Of a DNA stretch of 64,000 bases, positions 33,278 to 42,663 are shown in pieces (position 1 is the first letter of the stretch; every line of letters begins with the position of its first letter). The DNA lies in assembly GCA_017403345.1 (NCBI GenBank), contig JAFQOH010000026.1:11200-75199 (forward strand). The letters are read 5' to 3'. The notes below the pieces were generated by a model. It was given only the letters and a program-made list of their open reading frames with translations. It did not search any database and was not told where the DNA came from. Origin of the DNA: RGIG3701 sp017403345 (lineage in GTDB: Bacteria > Planctomycetota > Planctomycetia > Pirellulales > Thermoguttaceae). The position numbers and the translations under genes were made by a program.

Positions 33278-34591
33278 TTAGTAGCGGTAGTATTCCGGTT
33301 TGAACGGACCTTCCACCGGGACGCCGAGGTAGTCGGCCTGCGCCTGAGTCAGCTTCGTGAGCTTCACGCCCAGCTGTTCCAGGTGAAGACGGGCGACTTC
33401 TTCGTCCAGTTTCTTCGGAAGCACGTGAACGCCCAGCGGATAGTTTTCCGGCTCGGTCCAGAGGGCGATCTGCGCCAGCGTCTGGTTCGAGAAGGAGTTG
33501 GACATCACGAAAGAGGGATGGCCCGTCGCGCAGCCGAGGTTCACCAGACGGCCTTCCGCCAGAAGGAGGATGGAACGGCCAGTTTCCGGGAAGGTGTAGC
33601 GGTCGACCAGCGGTTTGATCTCCGTCTTGACGATGCCCGGATAGGCATTCAGGTCTGCGACGCGGATCTCGCAGTCAAAGTGGCCAATGTTGCACACGAT
33701 GGCGTCGTTCGGCATCTGCGCCATGTGCTCAGCCGTGATGATGTCGCAGCAGCCGGTCGTCGTGACGAAAATGTTTCCGATCTTGCACGCATCGTCCATC
33801 GTCATGACCTGGAAACCTTCCATTGCCGCCTGAAGCGCGCAGATCGGGTCGATTTCCGTCACGATGGTGCGGGCACCGTAGGAGCGCATGGAGTGCGCGC
33901 AGCCTTTTCCAACGTCGCCGTAACCGCAGACGACCGCGACTTTACCGGCGATCATGACGTCGGTCGCGCGTTTGATACCGTCCGCCAGAGATTCACGGCA
34001 GCCGTACAGATTGTCGAACTTGCTCTTCGTGACGGAGTCGTTCACGTTGATGGCCGGGATCTTCAGCTCGCCGCGTTCGTGCATCTGGTAAAGACGGTGA
34101 ACGCCCGTGGTGGTCTCTTCGGAGATGCCGCGGATGCCGGCAGCCAGATGGGCGTATTTCGGAGCGTGGACCATCGCTGTCAGGTCGCCGCCGTCGTCCA
34201 GGATCATGTTCAGCGGCTGGTCATTGTCGAACATGAGGGTCTGCTCGACGCACCAGTCGTACTCTTCGTCCGTTTCGCCTTTCCACGCGAAGACCGGGAT
34301 GCCGGCAGCAGCGATCGCAGCGGCGGCGTGGTCCTGGGTGGAGAATTTGTTGCATGAGCTCCAGCGAACTTCCGCGCCGAGAGCGACGAGCGTTTCGATC
34401 AGGACGGCCGTCTGGATCGTCATGTGCAGGCAGCCCGCGATACGTGCGCCGGCCAGCGGTTTTGCGTCGGCGTATTTGCGGCGGATCGCCATCAGACCCG
34501 GCATCTCATTTTCCGCCAGCATGATTTCTTTTCGGCCCCAGTCGGCGAGACTCATGTCCGCCACTTTGTACTGAAGTTTGCTCTCAGACAC
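33278..34591 (-). CDS. ahcY: S-adenosylhomocysteine hydrolase
   Basis: A 437-residue cytoplasmic NAD-dependent enzyme that splits S-adenosylhomocysteine to homocysteine and adenosine, relieving product inhibition of methyltransferases. The substrate-binding N-terminal part contains HMTIQTAVLIETL and SSCNKFSTQDHAAAAI, the catalytic region VNDSVTKSKFDNLYGCRESL, and the NAD loop VVCGYGDVGKG (GYGDVGKG at 223-230). The C terminus PFKPEYYRY is the classic tetramer-contacting end. It has its own promoter (34637-34664) and terminator. No SAH riboswitch fits into the roughly 40-base leader. Confidence 0.97.
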   Translation of the reverse strand: MSESKLQYKVADMSLADWGRKEIMLAENEMPGLMAIRRKYADAKPLAGARIAGCLHMTIQTAVLIETLVALGAEVRWSSCNKFSTQDHAAAAIAAAGIPVFAWKGETDEEYDWCVEQTLMFDNDQPLNMILDDGGDLTAMVHAPKYAHLAAGIRGISEETTTGVHRLYQMHERGELKIPAINVNDSVTKSKFDNLYGCRESLADGIKRATDVMIAGKVAVVCGYGDVGKGCAHSMRSYGARTIVTEIDPICALQAAMEGFQVMTMDDACKIGNIFVTTTGCCDIITAEHMAQMPNDAIVCNIGHFDCEIRVADLNAYPGIVKTEIKPLVDRYTFPETGRSILLLAEGRLVNLGCATGHPSFVMSNSFSNQTLAQIALWTEPENYPLGVHVLPKKLDEEVARLHLEQLGVKLTKLTQAQADYLGVPVEGPFKPEYYRY

Positions 34592-34636
34592 GGTATTGAC
34601 TCCTTTTCAATTGAATGGACAAAATAAATTGAAACT

Positions 34637-34664
34637 ATTCTACCACATTTTGATTTTTTTTCAA
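34637..34664 (-). promoter_or_regulatory. Promoter of ahcY
   Basis: On the minus strand: -35 TTGAAA (34659-34664), 16-base spacer, -10 TAGAAT (34637-34642) preceded by TGG. Confidence 0.65.
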
Positions 34665-34735
34665 GGAGGGGGAATCCTGTGGGGATGGGATTCCGGCGAT
34701 CTTTTGAAAATTTTTGCGATCTGGAGGAACCGGAT

Positions 34736-34777
34736 AAAAAATTCCCCGAACGAAAAGGCGTTTTTCATTCGGGGAAT
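34736..34777 (-). terminator. Terminator after lpxD
   Basis: ATTCCCCGAA (34741-34750) pairs with TTCGGGGAAT (34768-34777). On the minus strand a run of six T follows. It lies 25 bases after the lpxD stop. Confidence 0.85.
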
Positions 34778-34801
34778 CTGGAATTCGGGATCTGTGTAAG
34801 G

Positions 34802-35908
34802 TTACCGTACGGCGGCTTTCTGCTCTTTTTGGGCCAGTGCCTTGAGTGTCTTCCAGTAGTCTGGCAGCTGCTTGACCGCAACGAACTGGCGCTTCATTTC
34901 CTGAATGTTCGTCGCTGGTGCTCCCAGGTACGTTCCCGGCTCCGTCAGATTGCCCGGCACTCCGGCCTGCGCGCCGATGATGACGTGCGAGGCGATCGAA
35001 ATGTGATCCGCCAGTCCGACCTGACCGGCACAGACGACGTAGTCTCCCGTCGTGGAACTTCCCGCGATCCCGACCTGCGAACAGAGGAGATTGTGCCGTC
35101 CGATCTGGCAGTTGTGCCCGATCATGACCAAATCATCGATCTTCGTGCCTTCCCCGATGCGCGTGGAACCGAAAGTTCCGCGGTCGATCGTTGTGTTGGC
35201 GCCGAGCTCTACGTCATCCGCAAGAACGACATTTCCCAGCTGCGGCGAGAGAATGTGCCTTCCCGACGAAGAATCGTATCCGAAACCGTAGGCTCCGAGA
35301 ACGACGCCCGCATGGAGGATGCACCGCGCACCGACGATACATTTTTCGTAGACCGTCACGTTCGGGAAAAGAACGGAATCATCGCCGATCTTTACGCCTT
35401 CCATCAGACAGACATTCGGATGCAGGATGACGTTCGCGCCGATCTCCACGTTCGGTCCGACGCAGACGTTCGCCATGATCGTGACGTTTTGTCCGATCTT
35501 TGCCGTTTCGTCCACGAAAGCCCGCGGATGGATCCCGGCAGCCGGACGCAGTATCGGCGGGTCAAAATGCGAGACGATCTTCGCAAAATCCTGGTACGGA
35601 GCGTCGCTGAAAAGAAGCGCGATCCCTTTCGGATTCCACTTTTTCATGCCGTCGGCAGCGAGCTTTTCTTCCGCATCTTTGGGGAGAATGACGGCAGATG
35701 CTTCCGAGCCGGCCAGCGATGAGAGTTTTTTCAGACTGTCCAAAAGGGTGATGGACCCTTTTTGAGCTTCCGCAAAAGGAACGGCATTCGAGATCTCCGG
35801 GTCCAGCTTTTCGGAGAGCTGTGCACCGGTCAGGCCGGTTTCCTGCCAGAAATCGGTGAGAGCTGCCGTAGCCCCGCCGATCCATGCTGCCAGTTCTGAA
35901 AATTTCAT
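34802..35908 (-). CDS. lpxD: UDP-3-O-acylglucosamine N-acyltransferase
   Basis: A 368-residue LpxD, third enzyme of lipid A synthesis, which moves an acyl chain from acyl-ACP to the 2-amino group of UDP-3-O-acyl-GlcN in the cytoplasm. An N-terminal uridine-binding domain (residues 1-110) precedes a left-handed beta-helix of hexapeptide repeats (about 115-330) and a C-terminal helix (EMKRQFVAVKQLPDYWKTL). GFGYDSSSGRH and MIGHNCQIG, with catalytic H265, are diagnostic. Its presence argues for an outer membrane with a lipid A-like anchor. It follows apt by 18 bases in what looks like a recA-apt-lpxD unit. Confidence 0.95.
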   Translation of the reverse strand: MKFSELAAWIGGATAALTDFWQETGLTGAQLSEKLDPEISNAVPFAEAQKGSITLLDSLKKLSSLAGSEASAVILPKDAEEKLAADGMKKWNPKGIALLFSDAPYQDFAKIVSHFDPPILRPAAGIHPRAFVDETAKIGQNVTIMANVCVGPNVEIGANVILHPNVCLMEGVKIGDDSVLFPNVTVYEKCIVGARCILHAGVVLGAYGFGYDSSSGRHILSPQLGNVVLADDVELGANTTIDRGTFGSTRIGEGTKIDDLVMIGHNCQIGRHNLLCSQVGIAGSSTTGDYVVCAGQVGLADHISIASHVIIGAQAGVPGNLTEPGTYLGAPATNIQEMKRQFVAVKQLPDYWKTLKALAQKEQKAAVR

Positions 35909-35926
35909 CGCGCTTCCTTCTCCTTT

Positions 35927-36460
35927 TTAGTATTCGATGACCGAAAAGACGTCCGCGTCACTCTTCGACTGAAGAAATTCCCGTCCTTTGCATTCGGAGG
36001 AAAGTTCCAGAACGAAACTGTATCCGACGACTTTTGCACCGACTTTTTCGACGAGCTGCCGACACGCATCCACCGTACCGCCGGTCGCCAGGAGGTCGTC
36101 CACGATCAGGACTTTTGCTCCGGGCTGAATGGCGTCCGTGTGCATGTTCAGCGTGTTGGAGCCGTACTCGAGATCGTAGCTCTGCGAGATGACTTCACGC
36201 GGAAGTTTGCCGGGTTTGCGAATGAGCGCCAGCCCGCACTGCAGTTCGATCGCCATGGGCGCGGCGAACAGAAACGCCCGAGCTTCCGGAGCCGCGATGA
36301 CGTCGGGTTTCAGCTCGCGGGCGGCTTCCGTCAGCTTGCGGCAGGCTTCAGAGAATGCTTCCGGAGCCTGAATGAGGGTGGTGATGTCGCGGAAAATGAT
36401 CCCGGGTTTCGGAAAATCCGGAATGGAGGTAATGTAGTCTTTAAGGTTGATGTCGGCCAT
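35927..36460 (-). CDS. apt: Adenine phosphoribosyltransferase
   Basis: A 177-residue purine-salvage enzyme that makes AMP from adenine and PRPP. The PRPP loop VLIVDDLLATGGT (residues 117-129) is exact, and the N terminus (YITSIPDFPKPGIIFRDIT) is typical of Apt. Adenine released after S-adenosylhomocysteine turnover could be one substrate. No ribosome-binding site is visible before the ATG; the recA stop is 38 bases upstream, so coupled translation is possible. The short gap contains GGTTAA-type direct repeats (36466-36482). Confidence 0.95.
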   Translation of the reverse strand: MADINLKDYITSIPDFPKPGIIFRDITTLIQAPEAFSEACRKLTEAARELKPDVIAAPEARAFLFAAPMAIELQCGLALIRKPGKLPREVISQSYDLEYGSNTLNMHTDAIQPGAKVLIVDDLLATGGTVDACRQLVEKVGAKVVGYSFVLELSSECKGREFLQSKSDADVFSVIEY

Positions 36461-36498
36461 GTTTAGGTAAGGTTAAGGTTAAAATGAAATGAAGGACA

Positions 36499-37632
36499 TT
36501 AAAGTTCAATATTTGTATTTTCGTCTGCCAGCTCGTCAAAATCAGGCAGGTCTTCCTCCTGAGCGCCCTCGATTTCTTCGAGCGGCTCCAGATCTGCCCA
36601 GATCTTCTGTCGGAGTTCCTCGCAGATGTCCGGATTTTCGCGGAGGTAAAGTCTGGCTTTTTCACGTCCCTGACCAAGCGGCATTTCCCCGTAGCGGAAC
36701 CATGCGCCGCTTCGGATGATGAGCTTCTGTGCGAGTGCCAGGTCGATGATGTCTCCCTCGTAACTGATTCCCGAATCGTGCATCATGTCGAATTCGGCAG
36801 TCTGGAACGGAGGCGCCACCTTGTTTTTGACGACTTTCGCCTTGACTCTCTGACCGATGACGGTCTCTCCGTCTTTGATCTGTCCGACTCTCCGGACGTC
36901 GATGCGGCAGGAACAGTAGAATTTCAGCGCACGGCCTCCCGGCGTGGTTTCGGGTGAACCGTATCCCATGGTCCCGATCTTGTCGCGGATCTGGTTGATG
37001 AAGATGACGATCGCCTTGCTTTTGGAGATGGCTCCGGTGAGTTTCCGCAGCGACTGGCTCATCAAGCGGGCCTGCAGACCGACGTGCTGGTCTCCGATCT
37101 CCCCTTCCAGCTCTTTCTTGGGTACGAGAGCCGCGACGGAGTCCACGACCACGACGTCGACTGCGTTGGAACGGATGAGCATTTCCGCAATATGCAGAGC
37201 CTCCTCGCCGCAGGATGGCTGGCTGACCAGAAGCGTTTCAAGATCCACACCGAGTTTTCTCGCCCAGCTGGGATCCAGAGCGTGTTCCGCATCGATGAAC
37301 GCCGCGATCCCTCCCTCTTTCTGCGCCTGCGCGACGACGTGCAGTGTGAGAGTGGTTTTTCCGCTGGATTCCGGACCGAAAACTTCGATGATCCTTCCGC
37401 GCGGGAGTCCTTTTCCGCCGAGTGCCCGGTCCAGAGAAAGGCAGCCGGTCGAGATGCCCTGGATATTCAGCGAGGAGTTCGCGCCGAGAGCCATGATGGA
37501 ACCGGTACCAAATTCCTTCTCGATCTGCGCGACCGTGGAACGCAGCATTTCATTTTGTGCAAGAAGCGCTTCGATCTTGCTGTTGGACCTTTTTGCGGGA
37601 TCCGTTTCTCCCTCAGTTTTTTTCTTAGCCAT
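36499..37632 (-). CDS. recA: Recombinase A
   Basis: A 377-residue RecA: strand-exchange ATPase and SOS co-protease. Walker A is GPESSGKTT (starting at residue 86), Walker B VVVVDSVAALVPK, and the L2/oligomer signatures INQIRDKIG and GGRALKFYCS are present (most RecA proteins have FYAS, so Cys replaces Ala). The C terminus is acidic, as usual. AAGGA before the ATG supports the start. No convincing LexA box of the Gram-negative or Gram-positive type was found in the 119-base gap upstream. Confidence 0.97.
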   Translation of the reverse strand: MAKKKTEGETDPAKRSNSKIEALLAQNEMLRSTVAQIEKEFGTGSIMALGANSSLNIQGISTGCLSLDRALGGKGLPRGRIIEVFGPESSGKTTLTLHVVAQAQKEGGIAAFIDAEHALDPSWARKLGVDLETLLVSQPSCGEEALHIAEMLIRSNAVDVVVVDSVAALVPKKELEGEIGDQHVGLQARLMSQSLRKLTGAISKSKAIVIFINQIRDKIGTMGYGSPETTPGGRALKFYCSCRIDVRRVGQIKDGETVIGQRVKAKVVKNKVAPPFQTAEFDMMHDSGISYEGDIIDLALAQKLIIRSGAWFRYGEMPLGQGREKARLYLRENPDICEELRQKIWADLEPLEEIEGAQEEDLPDFDELADENTNIEL

Positions 37633-37751
37633 GGATCTTTCCTTTCCAAACCATCCAATGTTTTGAATCGTGCCGTCACGCGGACTTTTGTGCCGTTTTT
37701 TACTTTGGCATGCAGTTTATCGTGAACGAAAAACGTTTGCCGGTATTTATT

Positions 37752-40127
37752 TTACGGCCGAGTGAAGGATCTTTTACTATCCAAAGGCGCCTCCCACTCC
37801 TGAGATTCCTTTTTTTCATCCAAGGCGTCCCAGTCAGCATCCTCTTCATTCTGCGGTATGGACCTTTGCGGCTCGAGCTTGAATTCCTTCTGGAGATCAT
37901 CCAGTGACCGGTCATCTTCAGCAGGATCTTCTTTACTTTCCTCTTTGTCGGCGGCATTTTCGTTTTTCTTCATGTCGACGGAGAAACGGACGTCCAGCGG
38001 GAGTTCATCCATTCGCCACATTCGGAGCCTGCAGTCATCGCTGCCGCCCAGAAGGTATTTGTTGTCCGGTGTGAAATAGGCGGAAATGAGGAAAATGTCG
38101 GTCGATTCCTCTTCCGTGCCCTCTTTTGTTCGGAAGTCCCCCATGTATCCGTGAGGAGCTTTTCCGTGGTAAAGAAGGAATTCGTCACCCAGGAACAGAA
38201 CGTACTTCTGGTCTCTGGAAAAGAGGACCTTGCGAATATTCTGCGTCGTGTTTTCGGTATTTTTTGTGTTCCATGCGATGGTCCGTTTCACACCTTCGCG
38301 GGGACGATTCGTCTTTGGTGCAAAATCCCAGAAAACGATCCGTCCGAGATTGTCTGCGGAAACGACTGTGAGGGAATCGTTTTCGCTTGAGGAATTTTCG
38401 TCTTTCGGCGAGATCGCAAGTGCGACGTGATCTGCATTTGGAAAGTCATGCCGACTCAATCCTTGGACGAGATTCGGCTTGAATTCGGAGTTTTGAGCCA
38501 TTCGCGGACGCTGTTCGTCGGATTCCATATCGGCCATGCAGATCCCGTAAGCCGGATTGCTTGTGCGATTGTCGAAATAGTAGACTCCTGCGTTTGCGCC
38601 GGCGGCAGCGGCAAGGAGGTATTTTCCGTTCGGCGTAAAGGCCAGGTCGGTGAATTTTCCGACGGGATTCAGGGTCTGATAGTATGTGTCGATCGTCTTG
38701 GAAAGTCCGCCCGTGCCGCGTTTTCGGAGAACTTCCTTCCAGTTTTCGATGTCCCAGAGGATCAGTGCGCCGCAAGAAGTGTACGGATTCCCTGTGTCGT
38801 CGAGCTTGTTCACCGTCGCAGCCATGACGAACTGGCGGCCGGACGGCGTAAAGGTGACGGCGTGGATTGTGTTGATCTTTCCCATTCCCTGCAGTTTTCT
38901 GTCATCCGCGGTCATTTTTCGTACGAAGTACCAGTTCTGCGTAGAGAGGCCGTTTTCTCCGGGACGGCTGTCGAGGCTCCAGAGGATCGCATTTCCGCCG
39001 CTGTCTACCGAGACCGCCTGATTCCCCTCCGGTGAGATGGCAATGGCCGTGATGGGGTACTCGTGATTCCAGTGCACCACGATCGGCTGGAGCGTTTCCG
39101 TCGACCAGAAGGCAATGGGGTAACTTTCTACGGATGGACGCGTTTTTTTCCAGACAGAGTCTCTGGCGAGCGATTCGAGCGATTCCAAGTCGTCTATCGT
39201 GCCGCTTTCGGAGAAGGAAAGCAGATCGTCCGACTGTATCCCGGTTTCGGTGCTCGAGGCGGTTTCGGCTTCGGCGGAACTTTCGGCTTCGGCAGCATCG
39301 GAAAGGAGCAGATCCTGCATGTCCGCAGATCCAGAATCTCCGTCCGTCTCTTTTTCTGCTTCAGAGGATCTGCCAGGTTCGAGGTCGTCCATAAAAGAGA
39401 GTGATCCGCCTACATCGCTGGTCTCTTTTTTTTCCACAAAGAAACTGCGCGTTGGATCATAGGCGCGTTTGCCGTTTTTGTCGATCAACAGTCTGTCAAC
39501 ATATACAGGCGCCGGCATCTGTGAAGTTCTGCTGTCATAGGAAAGAAACTGCTCGTCCTGAGCGTTTTTCTTCATCACATCGTCATCATCCGCATGATTT
39601 TCCAGCTGGTCGAGGTCTTCCCAAGGTTTTTCCGGCGTACTTTCCCGCGATCTTGCCATGGGCAGCGAATCGAGTGGATCTATGTGCGTTCTTCTTCCGC
39701 CTGCCGTGATCATGTACAGTCCGTCAGGAGTGAGAGCGACCGCAGTCGGACTGTTCCATTTACAGTCTACGGAGTATGCTTTGACGTTTGAGCGCTTGAA
39801 TTCCTGTGTTGGCGCCTGAGTCAGAACTTCTACAGAGTCCGAGCTGCTCATATGGTCCCGATATACGTTCCAGACCGTGATCCCCAAGATCCCCAGCCCG
39901 GCGAGAATGACGAAGCCCCCGGCAATTACCGAGATACAGCCTAAAAGTGTCCATTCCCGAACGACTTGTTCATCCGGAAAGCCGAACTCGCCATAGTCCA
40001 GCAGCGCGGGACTGTCGTCAGAGGCCACCACATTCGGGGCGTCGACTTCCGTGATCGGCGAAGCCTGTTTTCGTTCCTTTTTATTTAAAGGAAGAAGCGG
40101 ATTTTCACGAACAAAAAAATCTACCAT
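37752..40127 (-). CDS. Membrane-anchored WD40-repeat protein
   Basis: A 791-residue protein. Residues 1-55 are cytoplasmic, a single membrane segment lies near 60-83 (LLGCISVIAGGFVILAGLGIL), then an acidic linker rich in Ser/Glu/Asp (about 170-310), and beta-propeller blades in the rest. Recognisable blade starts include SPTAVALTPDGLYMITAG, YPITAIAISPEGNQAVSVD, INTIHAVTFTPSGRQFVMAA, KFTDLAFTPNGKYLLAAA, HVALAISP and ISAYFTPDNKYLLGGSDDCRLRMW. The C-terminal tail is again acidic (about 725-790). WD40 proteins of this kind act as binding platforms; no enzyme domain is visible. GGGAG seven bases before the ATG supports the start. Confidence 0.85.
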   Translation of the reverse strand: MVDFFVRENPLLPLNKKERKQASPITEVDAPNVVASDDSPALLDYGEFGFPDEQVVREWTLLGCISVIAGGFVILAGLGILGITVWNVYRDHMSSSDSVEVLTQAPTQEFKRSNVKAYSVDCKWNSPTAVALTPDGLYMITAGGRRTHIDPLDSLPMARSRESTPEKPWEDLDQLENHADDDDVMKKNAQDEQFLSYDSRTSQMPAPVYVDRLLIDKNGKRAYDPTRSFFVEKKETSDVGGSLSFMDDLEPGRSSEAEKETDGDSGSADMQDLLLSDAAEAESSAEAETASSTETGIQSDDLLSFSESGTIDDLESLESLARDSVWKKTRPSVESYPIAFWSTETLQPIVVHWNHEYPITAIAISPEGNQAVSVDSGGNAILWSLDSRPGENGLSTQNWYFVRKMTADDRKLQGMGKINTIHAVTFTPSGRQFVMAATVNKLDDTGNPYTSCGALILWDIENWKEVLRKRGTGGLSKTIDTYYQTLNPVGKFTDLAFTPNGKYLLAAAAGANAGVYYFDNRTSNPAYGICMADMESDEQRPRMAQNSEFKPNLVQGLSRHDFPNADHVALAISPKDENSSSENDSLTVVSADNLGRIVFWDFAPKTNRPREGVKRTIAWNTKNTENTTQNIRKVLFSRDQKYVLFLGDEFLLYHGKAPHGYMGDFRTKEGTEEESTDIFLISAYFTPDNKYLLGGSDDCRLRMWRMDELPLDVRFSVDMKKNENAADKEESKEDPAEDDRSLDDLQKEFKLEPQRSIPQNEEDADWDALDEKKESQEWEAPLDSKRSFTRP

Positions 40128-40741
40128 AAAGCGGCTCCCTGCTTCCTTTCAGTGCAAATTCCCATCGGATGCACATGTTTTCTGTTTTCAGTATTCTTGC
40201 TATTCATGCCGGAATGGAGCTCCTTTTCCTCCGGGACCATCTTAAGGCGCATGTCTGAAATGTCTTTCTTCCGTGCCTTTTGGTACTGCATCTATTTCGC
40301 GGGCAAGTGTCATTTCTCTTTTCGTGAACCGGACACTATGCGAAACTTGCAGATTTCATGAACTGAAAGTTGCTGTGTATATAAACTCTATCGGCGAAGT
40401 ATAGCAAATTTTGCCGTTCATTTCAACAGATATTTTTCATTCAATCGATTTTTTATGAAATTTTCTAAAAATTTCCTCAATGTTTTTTCAGAAAAGGAAA
40501 AAATAAACAGGCGGGATCTTGCTCAAACCGCCTGTTTTGCCAATATTATGATTTATCCGATTTTCGTGTAAATACAGCCGCCTCTTTTGACGATTTTAGC
40601 TCTTTTCGCTATTTTTTGTTTCGAGAAGGCGCGAAATACACTGTTTTTGGCCAGCCGATGTTCCGTTTGGATCCGTTTGGATCCGTTTGGATCCGTTTGG
40701 ATCCGTTTGGATCCGTTTGGATCCGTTTGGATCCGTTTGGA
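40128..40741. other. Intergenic region with terminator and 10-base repeats
   Basis: 614 bases between two minus-strand genes. The right part carries the 10-base repeat array (40661-40755) and the hairpin at 40506-40538; the left part presumably holds the WD40 gene promoter in AT-rich sequence. No gene seen. Confidence 0.5.
40506..40538 (-). terminator. Terminator downstream of hypothetical gene at 40742
   Basis: CAGGCGG (40508-40514) pairs with CCGCCTG (40528-40534), extended by A-T pairs. T-rich sequence flanks it on both strands, so it may work in both directions. Confidence 0.7.
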
Positions 40742-40755
40742 TCAGTTTGGATCAG
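40661..40755. repeat. 10-base tandem repeat array
   Basis: Seven exact head-to-tail copies of ATCCGTTTGG (40671-40740), flanked by degenerate copies TTCCGTTTGG on the left and ATCAGTTTGG plus ATCAGTCGGC on the right. The array begins inside the last codons of the minus-strand gene at 40742 and continues past its stop. The stop itself (TCA at 40742-40744) arises from a C-to-A change in a repeat unit. Confidence 0.95.
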
Positions 40756-41311
40756 TCGGCAGTACTCTTGGGTACGGAACTTCCAGACGGTATGGCGCCG
40801 ATGTTTCGTTCATTTCCTCCCACATTTCCCGTTCTTCTTCTGTCGCATAGTACGTCAGCCAGACTTCCTGATTTTCATCGATGCCGGCACAATCCCAATG
40901 CAGATACCCGTCGCGGACTGCGAGCATTTTTTCACGGGAGGGAAGAATGTCGCGGCAGATCAGGAGGTACAGCTCAAAGTCAGAAAGGTGCTCCGTAAAG
41001 TCAAGAACGATCTGCTTTTCGTAAAGAAGATCCGCCAGTTTCATCAACTCGGCATGCAGTTCCTCAGATGAAAGATTTTCCGGATGGACGGGACGAAGCG
41101 GCGGATCGAACCACTGCGCGATCGGCAGGACCGGCGCGACTTCCCACGCAAGCATCATTTCAAGGTAGTCATTTTCGACCGTCAGAGGCAGTCGGCTTTT
41201 GTTCAGCTGGACGATCGATTCATCATAGTACGGTTCCAGCTCACTGCGTAATTCTGCGTTTCGGATCAGCGCATCAATATCTTCAGCCGGAAATTTGCTG
41301 AGTTCTGCCAT
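40742..41311 (-). CDS. Conserved hypothetical acidic protein
   Basis: A 189-residue soluble, acidic protein without signal or membrane segments. I do not recognise a named family; stretches such as YLHWDCAGIDENQEVWLTYY and PEDIDALIRNAE look like conserved, folded sequence. I chose the ATG at 41311; the frame also allows a TTG at 41380, which has no usable ribosome-binding site. The last residues (LPTDPN) are encoded by the first units of a 10-base repeat array that continues beyond the stop. Because 10 is not a multiple of three, repeat changes would alter the C terminus and the position of the stop. Confidence 0.65.
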   Translation of the reverse strand: MAELSKFPAEDIDALIRNAELRSELEPYYDESIVQLNKSRLPLTVENDYLEMMLAWEVAPVLPIAQWFDPPLRPVHPENLSSEELHAELMKLADLLYEKQIVLDFTEHLSDFELYLLICRDILPSREKMLAVRDGYLHWDCAGIDENQEVWLTYYATEEEREMWEEMNETSAPYRLEVPYPRVLPTDPN

Positions 41312-41611
41312 TTTCAAACCCGCCCTGGTTTTATTTCTGGATTCTGCTTCCTTCTTCACCTGCTGTTTTCCGAATGACAAAATCCCTGACTGTTTCGGAA
41401 AACAGTATATTCTTTACTTGTAGTGTACCATATTTTAGGAGAAAAACCAATCAAATTTTAGCAAATTAAGAAATTTTTTGAAATTGGCTGGCTTCCTAAT
41501 CGGCATATCCCGCACAAAGAAGCCGACCGGCGGATCCTGTTTTTTTCTCCTTTTTCAGATTTTTTTTTGACTTTTTTTATGAATGGTGTGTGAGTGCCGC
41601 TTGTGAAAATT

Positions 41612-42133
41612 TTATTTCCGTGTGCGCAGCCGGATGGAGGATGGGGTGATCGCCTGCTGGCGTGAGATGCTGGAGGTCTGATTGCCGGAGGATGCTCTGG
41701 AGGCGGAGGCTTTAGAGGCTGAGGCTTTGGAAACAGACGCTTTGGAGGCTGAGGCTTTGGAGAGGTTCTGTGCGTTGGAAATGCTGCCTCGAGTCTTGCG
41801 TGATGTGGAGCCGCTGATGTCAGAGTACGCCGTCATCTGGCGATGATACGAAATGCGGAAGAGGACTGGGCCGACAGAAAACGTTTCTTCAGGATGGATC
41901 GTCGTTTCTGTATTCTGGATCCGATTTCCGGAGACGAGAGTGCCGTTCAGGGAATTTAGATCCTGAATGTGGACGACATTTTGAAACGCAAAAATACGGC
42001 AATGCCGACGGCTGACTTCCGGATGGTTAATGATCAGATCGGCATCATTGCCGCGCCCCAGTATCGCTGGAAGCGACAATACGATGCGATTGCTTCCAGT
42101 TTCGCAATCTACGACATAAAGTTCCACCTTCAT
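41612..42133 (-). CDS. FHA-domain protein with Ser-Lys-Ala repeat tail
   Basis: A 173-residue protein. Residues 1-100 form a forkhead-associated domain, which binds phosphothreonine peptides: ILGRGNDADL (G26-R27), HPEVSRRHCRI (S41 to H44) and LNSLNGTLVSGN carry the canonical Gly-Arg, Ser-x-x-His and Asn-Gly residues. Residues 124-148 repeat Lys-Ala-Ser-Ala-Ser, a basic low-complexity tail encoded by 15-base DNA repeats, and end in Arg/Lys. GGGGGA before the ATG supports the start. It would act as a reader for Ser/Thr kinases, which are abundant in planctomycetes; no kinase gene is adjacent. Confidence 0.88.
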   Translation of the reverse strand: MKVELYVVDCETGSNRIVLSLPAILGRGNDADLIINHPEVSRRHCRIFAFQNVVHIQDLNSLNGTLVSGNRIQNTETTIHPEETFSVGPVLFRISYHRQMTAYSDISGSTSRKTRGSISNAQNLSKASASKASVSKASASKASASRASSGNQTSSISRQQAITPSSIRLRTRK

Positions 42134-42384
42134 CGAATTCCCCCTTCGGAAAGTGCAGTGCGATTTTTTCCCCAGACTTTATTTTAGTCTTAAATTGAAA
42201 AAAATGCAAGTGTTCCGACAAAAATTTTTTGAAATATTTTAAATTTTTTTAATTTTCTGGGTTCATGCGATTGCTGCGTATCCATTCGCGGTACGATTTT
42301 TGTCAATGAAAATGCCGAAAAACACAGAGACGCCGATTTAAACATGCAAAACGCCGGGATCCCGACTTCTGTCCGAGCCCGTTC

Positions 42385-42663
42385 TCACTGGATCTGGTTT
42401 GCGTCGCGTTCTCTGCGGGTCGCTTCCAGATCGAAAATGAGATACTTCATGTCGAGACGAAGCTGCGAGACAGATTCCTGGATCAGGGAAAAAATCTCTC
42501 TTCGCCGATGCGTTCCAAGAACCAGAGCCTCCACGAACGGCTGAAGTTCTTCTTGATATTCCAACGGCAGCTCACGCAGTTTTCGGAGCAGAGCCTGTAC
42601 GTCCTGCGGCAAATGTTCCCACGTTACGGCTGCTTTTTTTTCGGCGGAGTCAAAAGTTTTCAT
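42385..42663 (-). CDS. Small conserved hypothetical protein
   Basis: A 92-residue, mostly helical protein with alternating charged and hydrophobic residues (VQALLRKLRELPLEYQEELQPFVEALV). The middle has a Arg-rich helix (THRRREIFSLIQE). No membrane segment or known motif. The ribosome-binding site is weak. It is transcribed divergently from the large secreted protein at 42896. An inverted repeat AGACGG...CCGTCT lies in the shared upstream region (about 42716-42742). Confidence 0.55.
   Translation of the reverse strand: MKTFDSAEKKAAVTWEHLPQDVQALLRKLRELPLEYQEELQPFVEALVLGTHRRREIFSLIQESVSQLRLDMKYLIFDLEATRRERDANQIQ

Noticed and set aside
34592..34640. SAH or SAM riboswitch before ahcY
   Set aside because: The promoter leaves a leader of only about 40 bases, too short for these riboswitches.
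37633..37751. LexA/SOS box upstream of recA
   Set aside because: The closest match (GAAC...GTTT around 37722-37736) has the wrong spacing and an imperfect half-site; no CTGT-N8-ACAG element either.
40661..40755. Possible CRISPR array
   Set aside because: Units are 10 bases and directly adjacent, with no spacers and no cas genes in the window.
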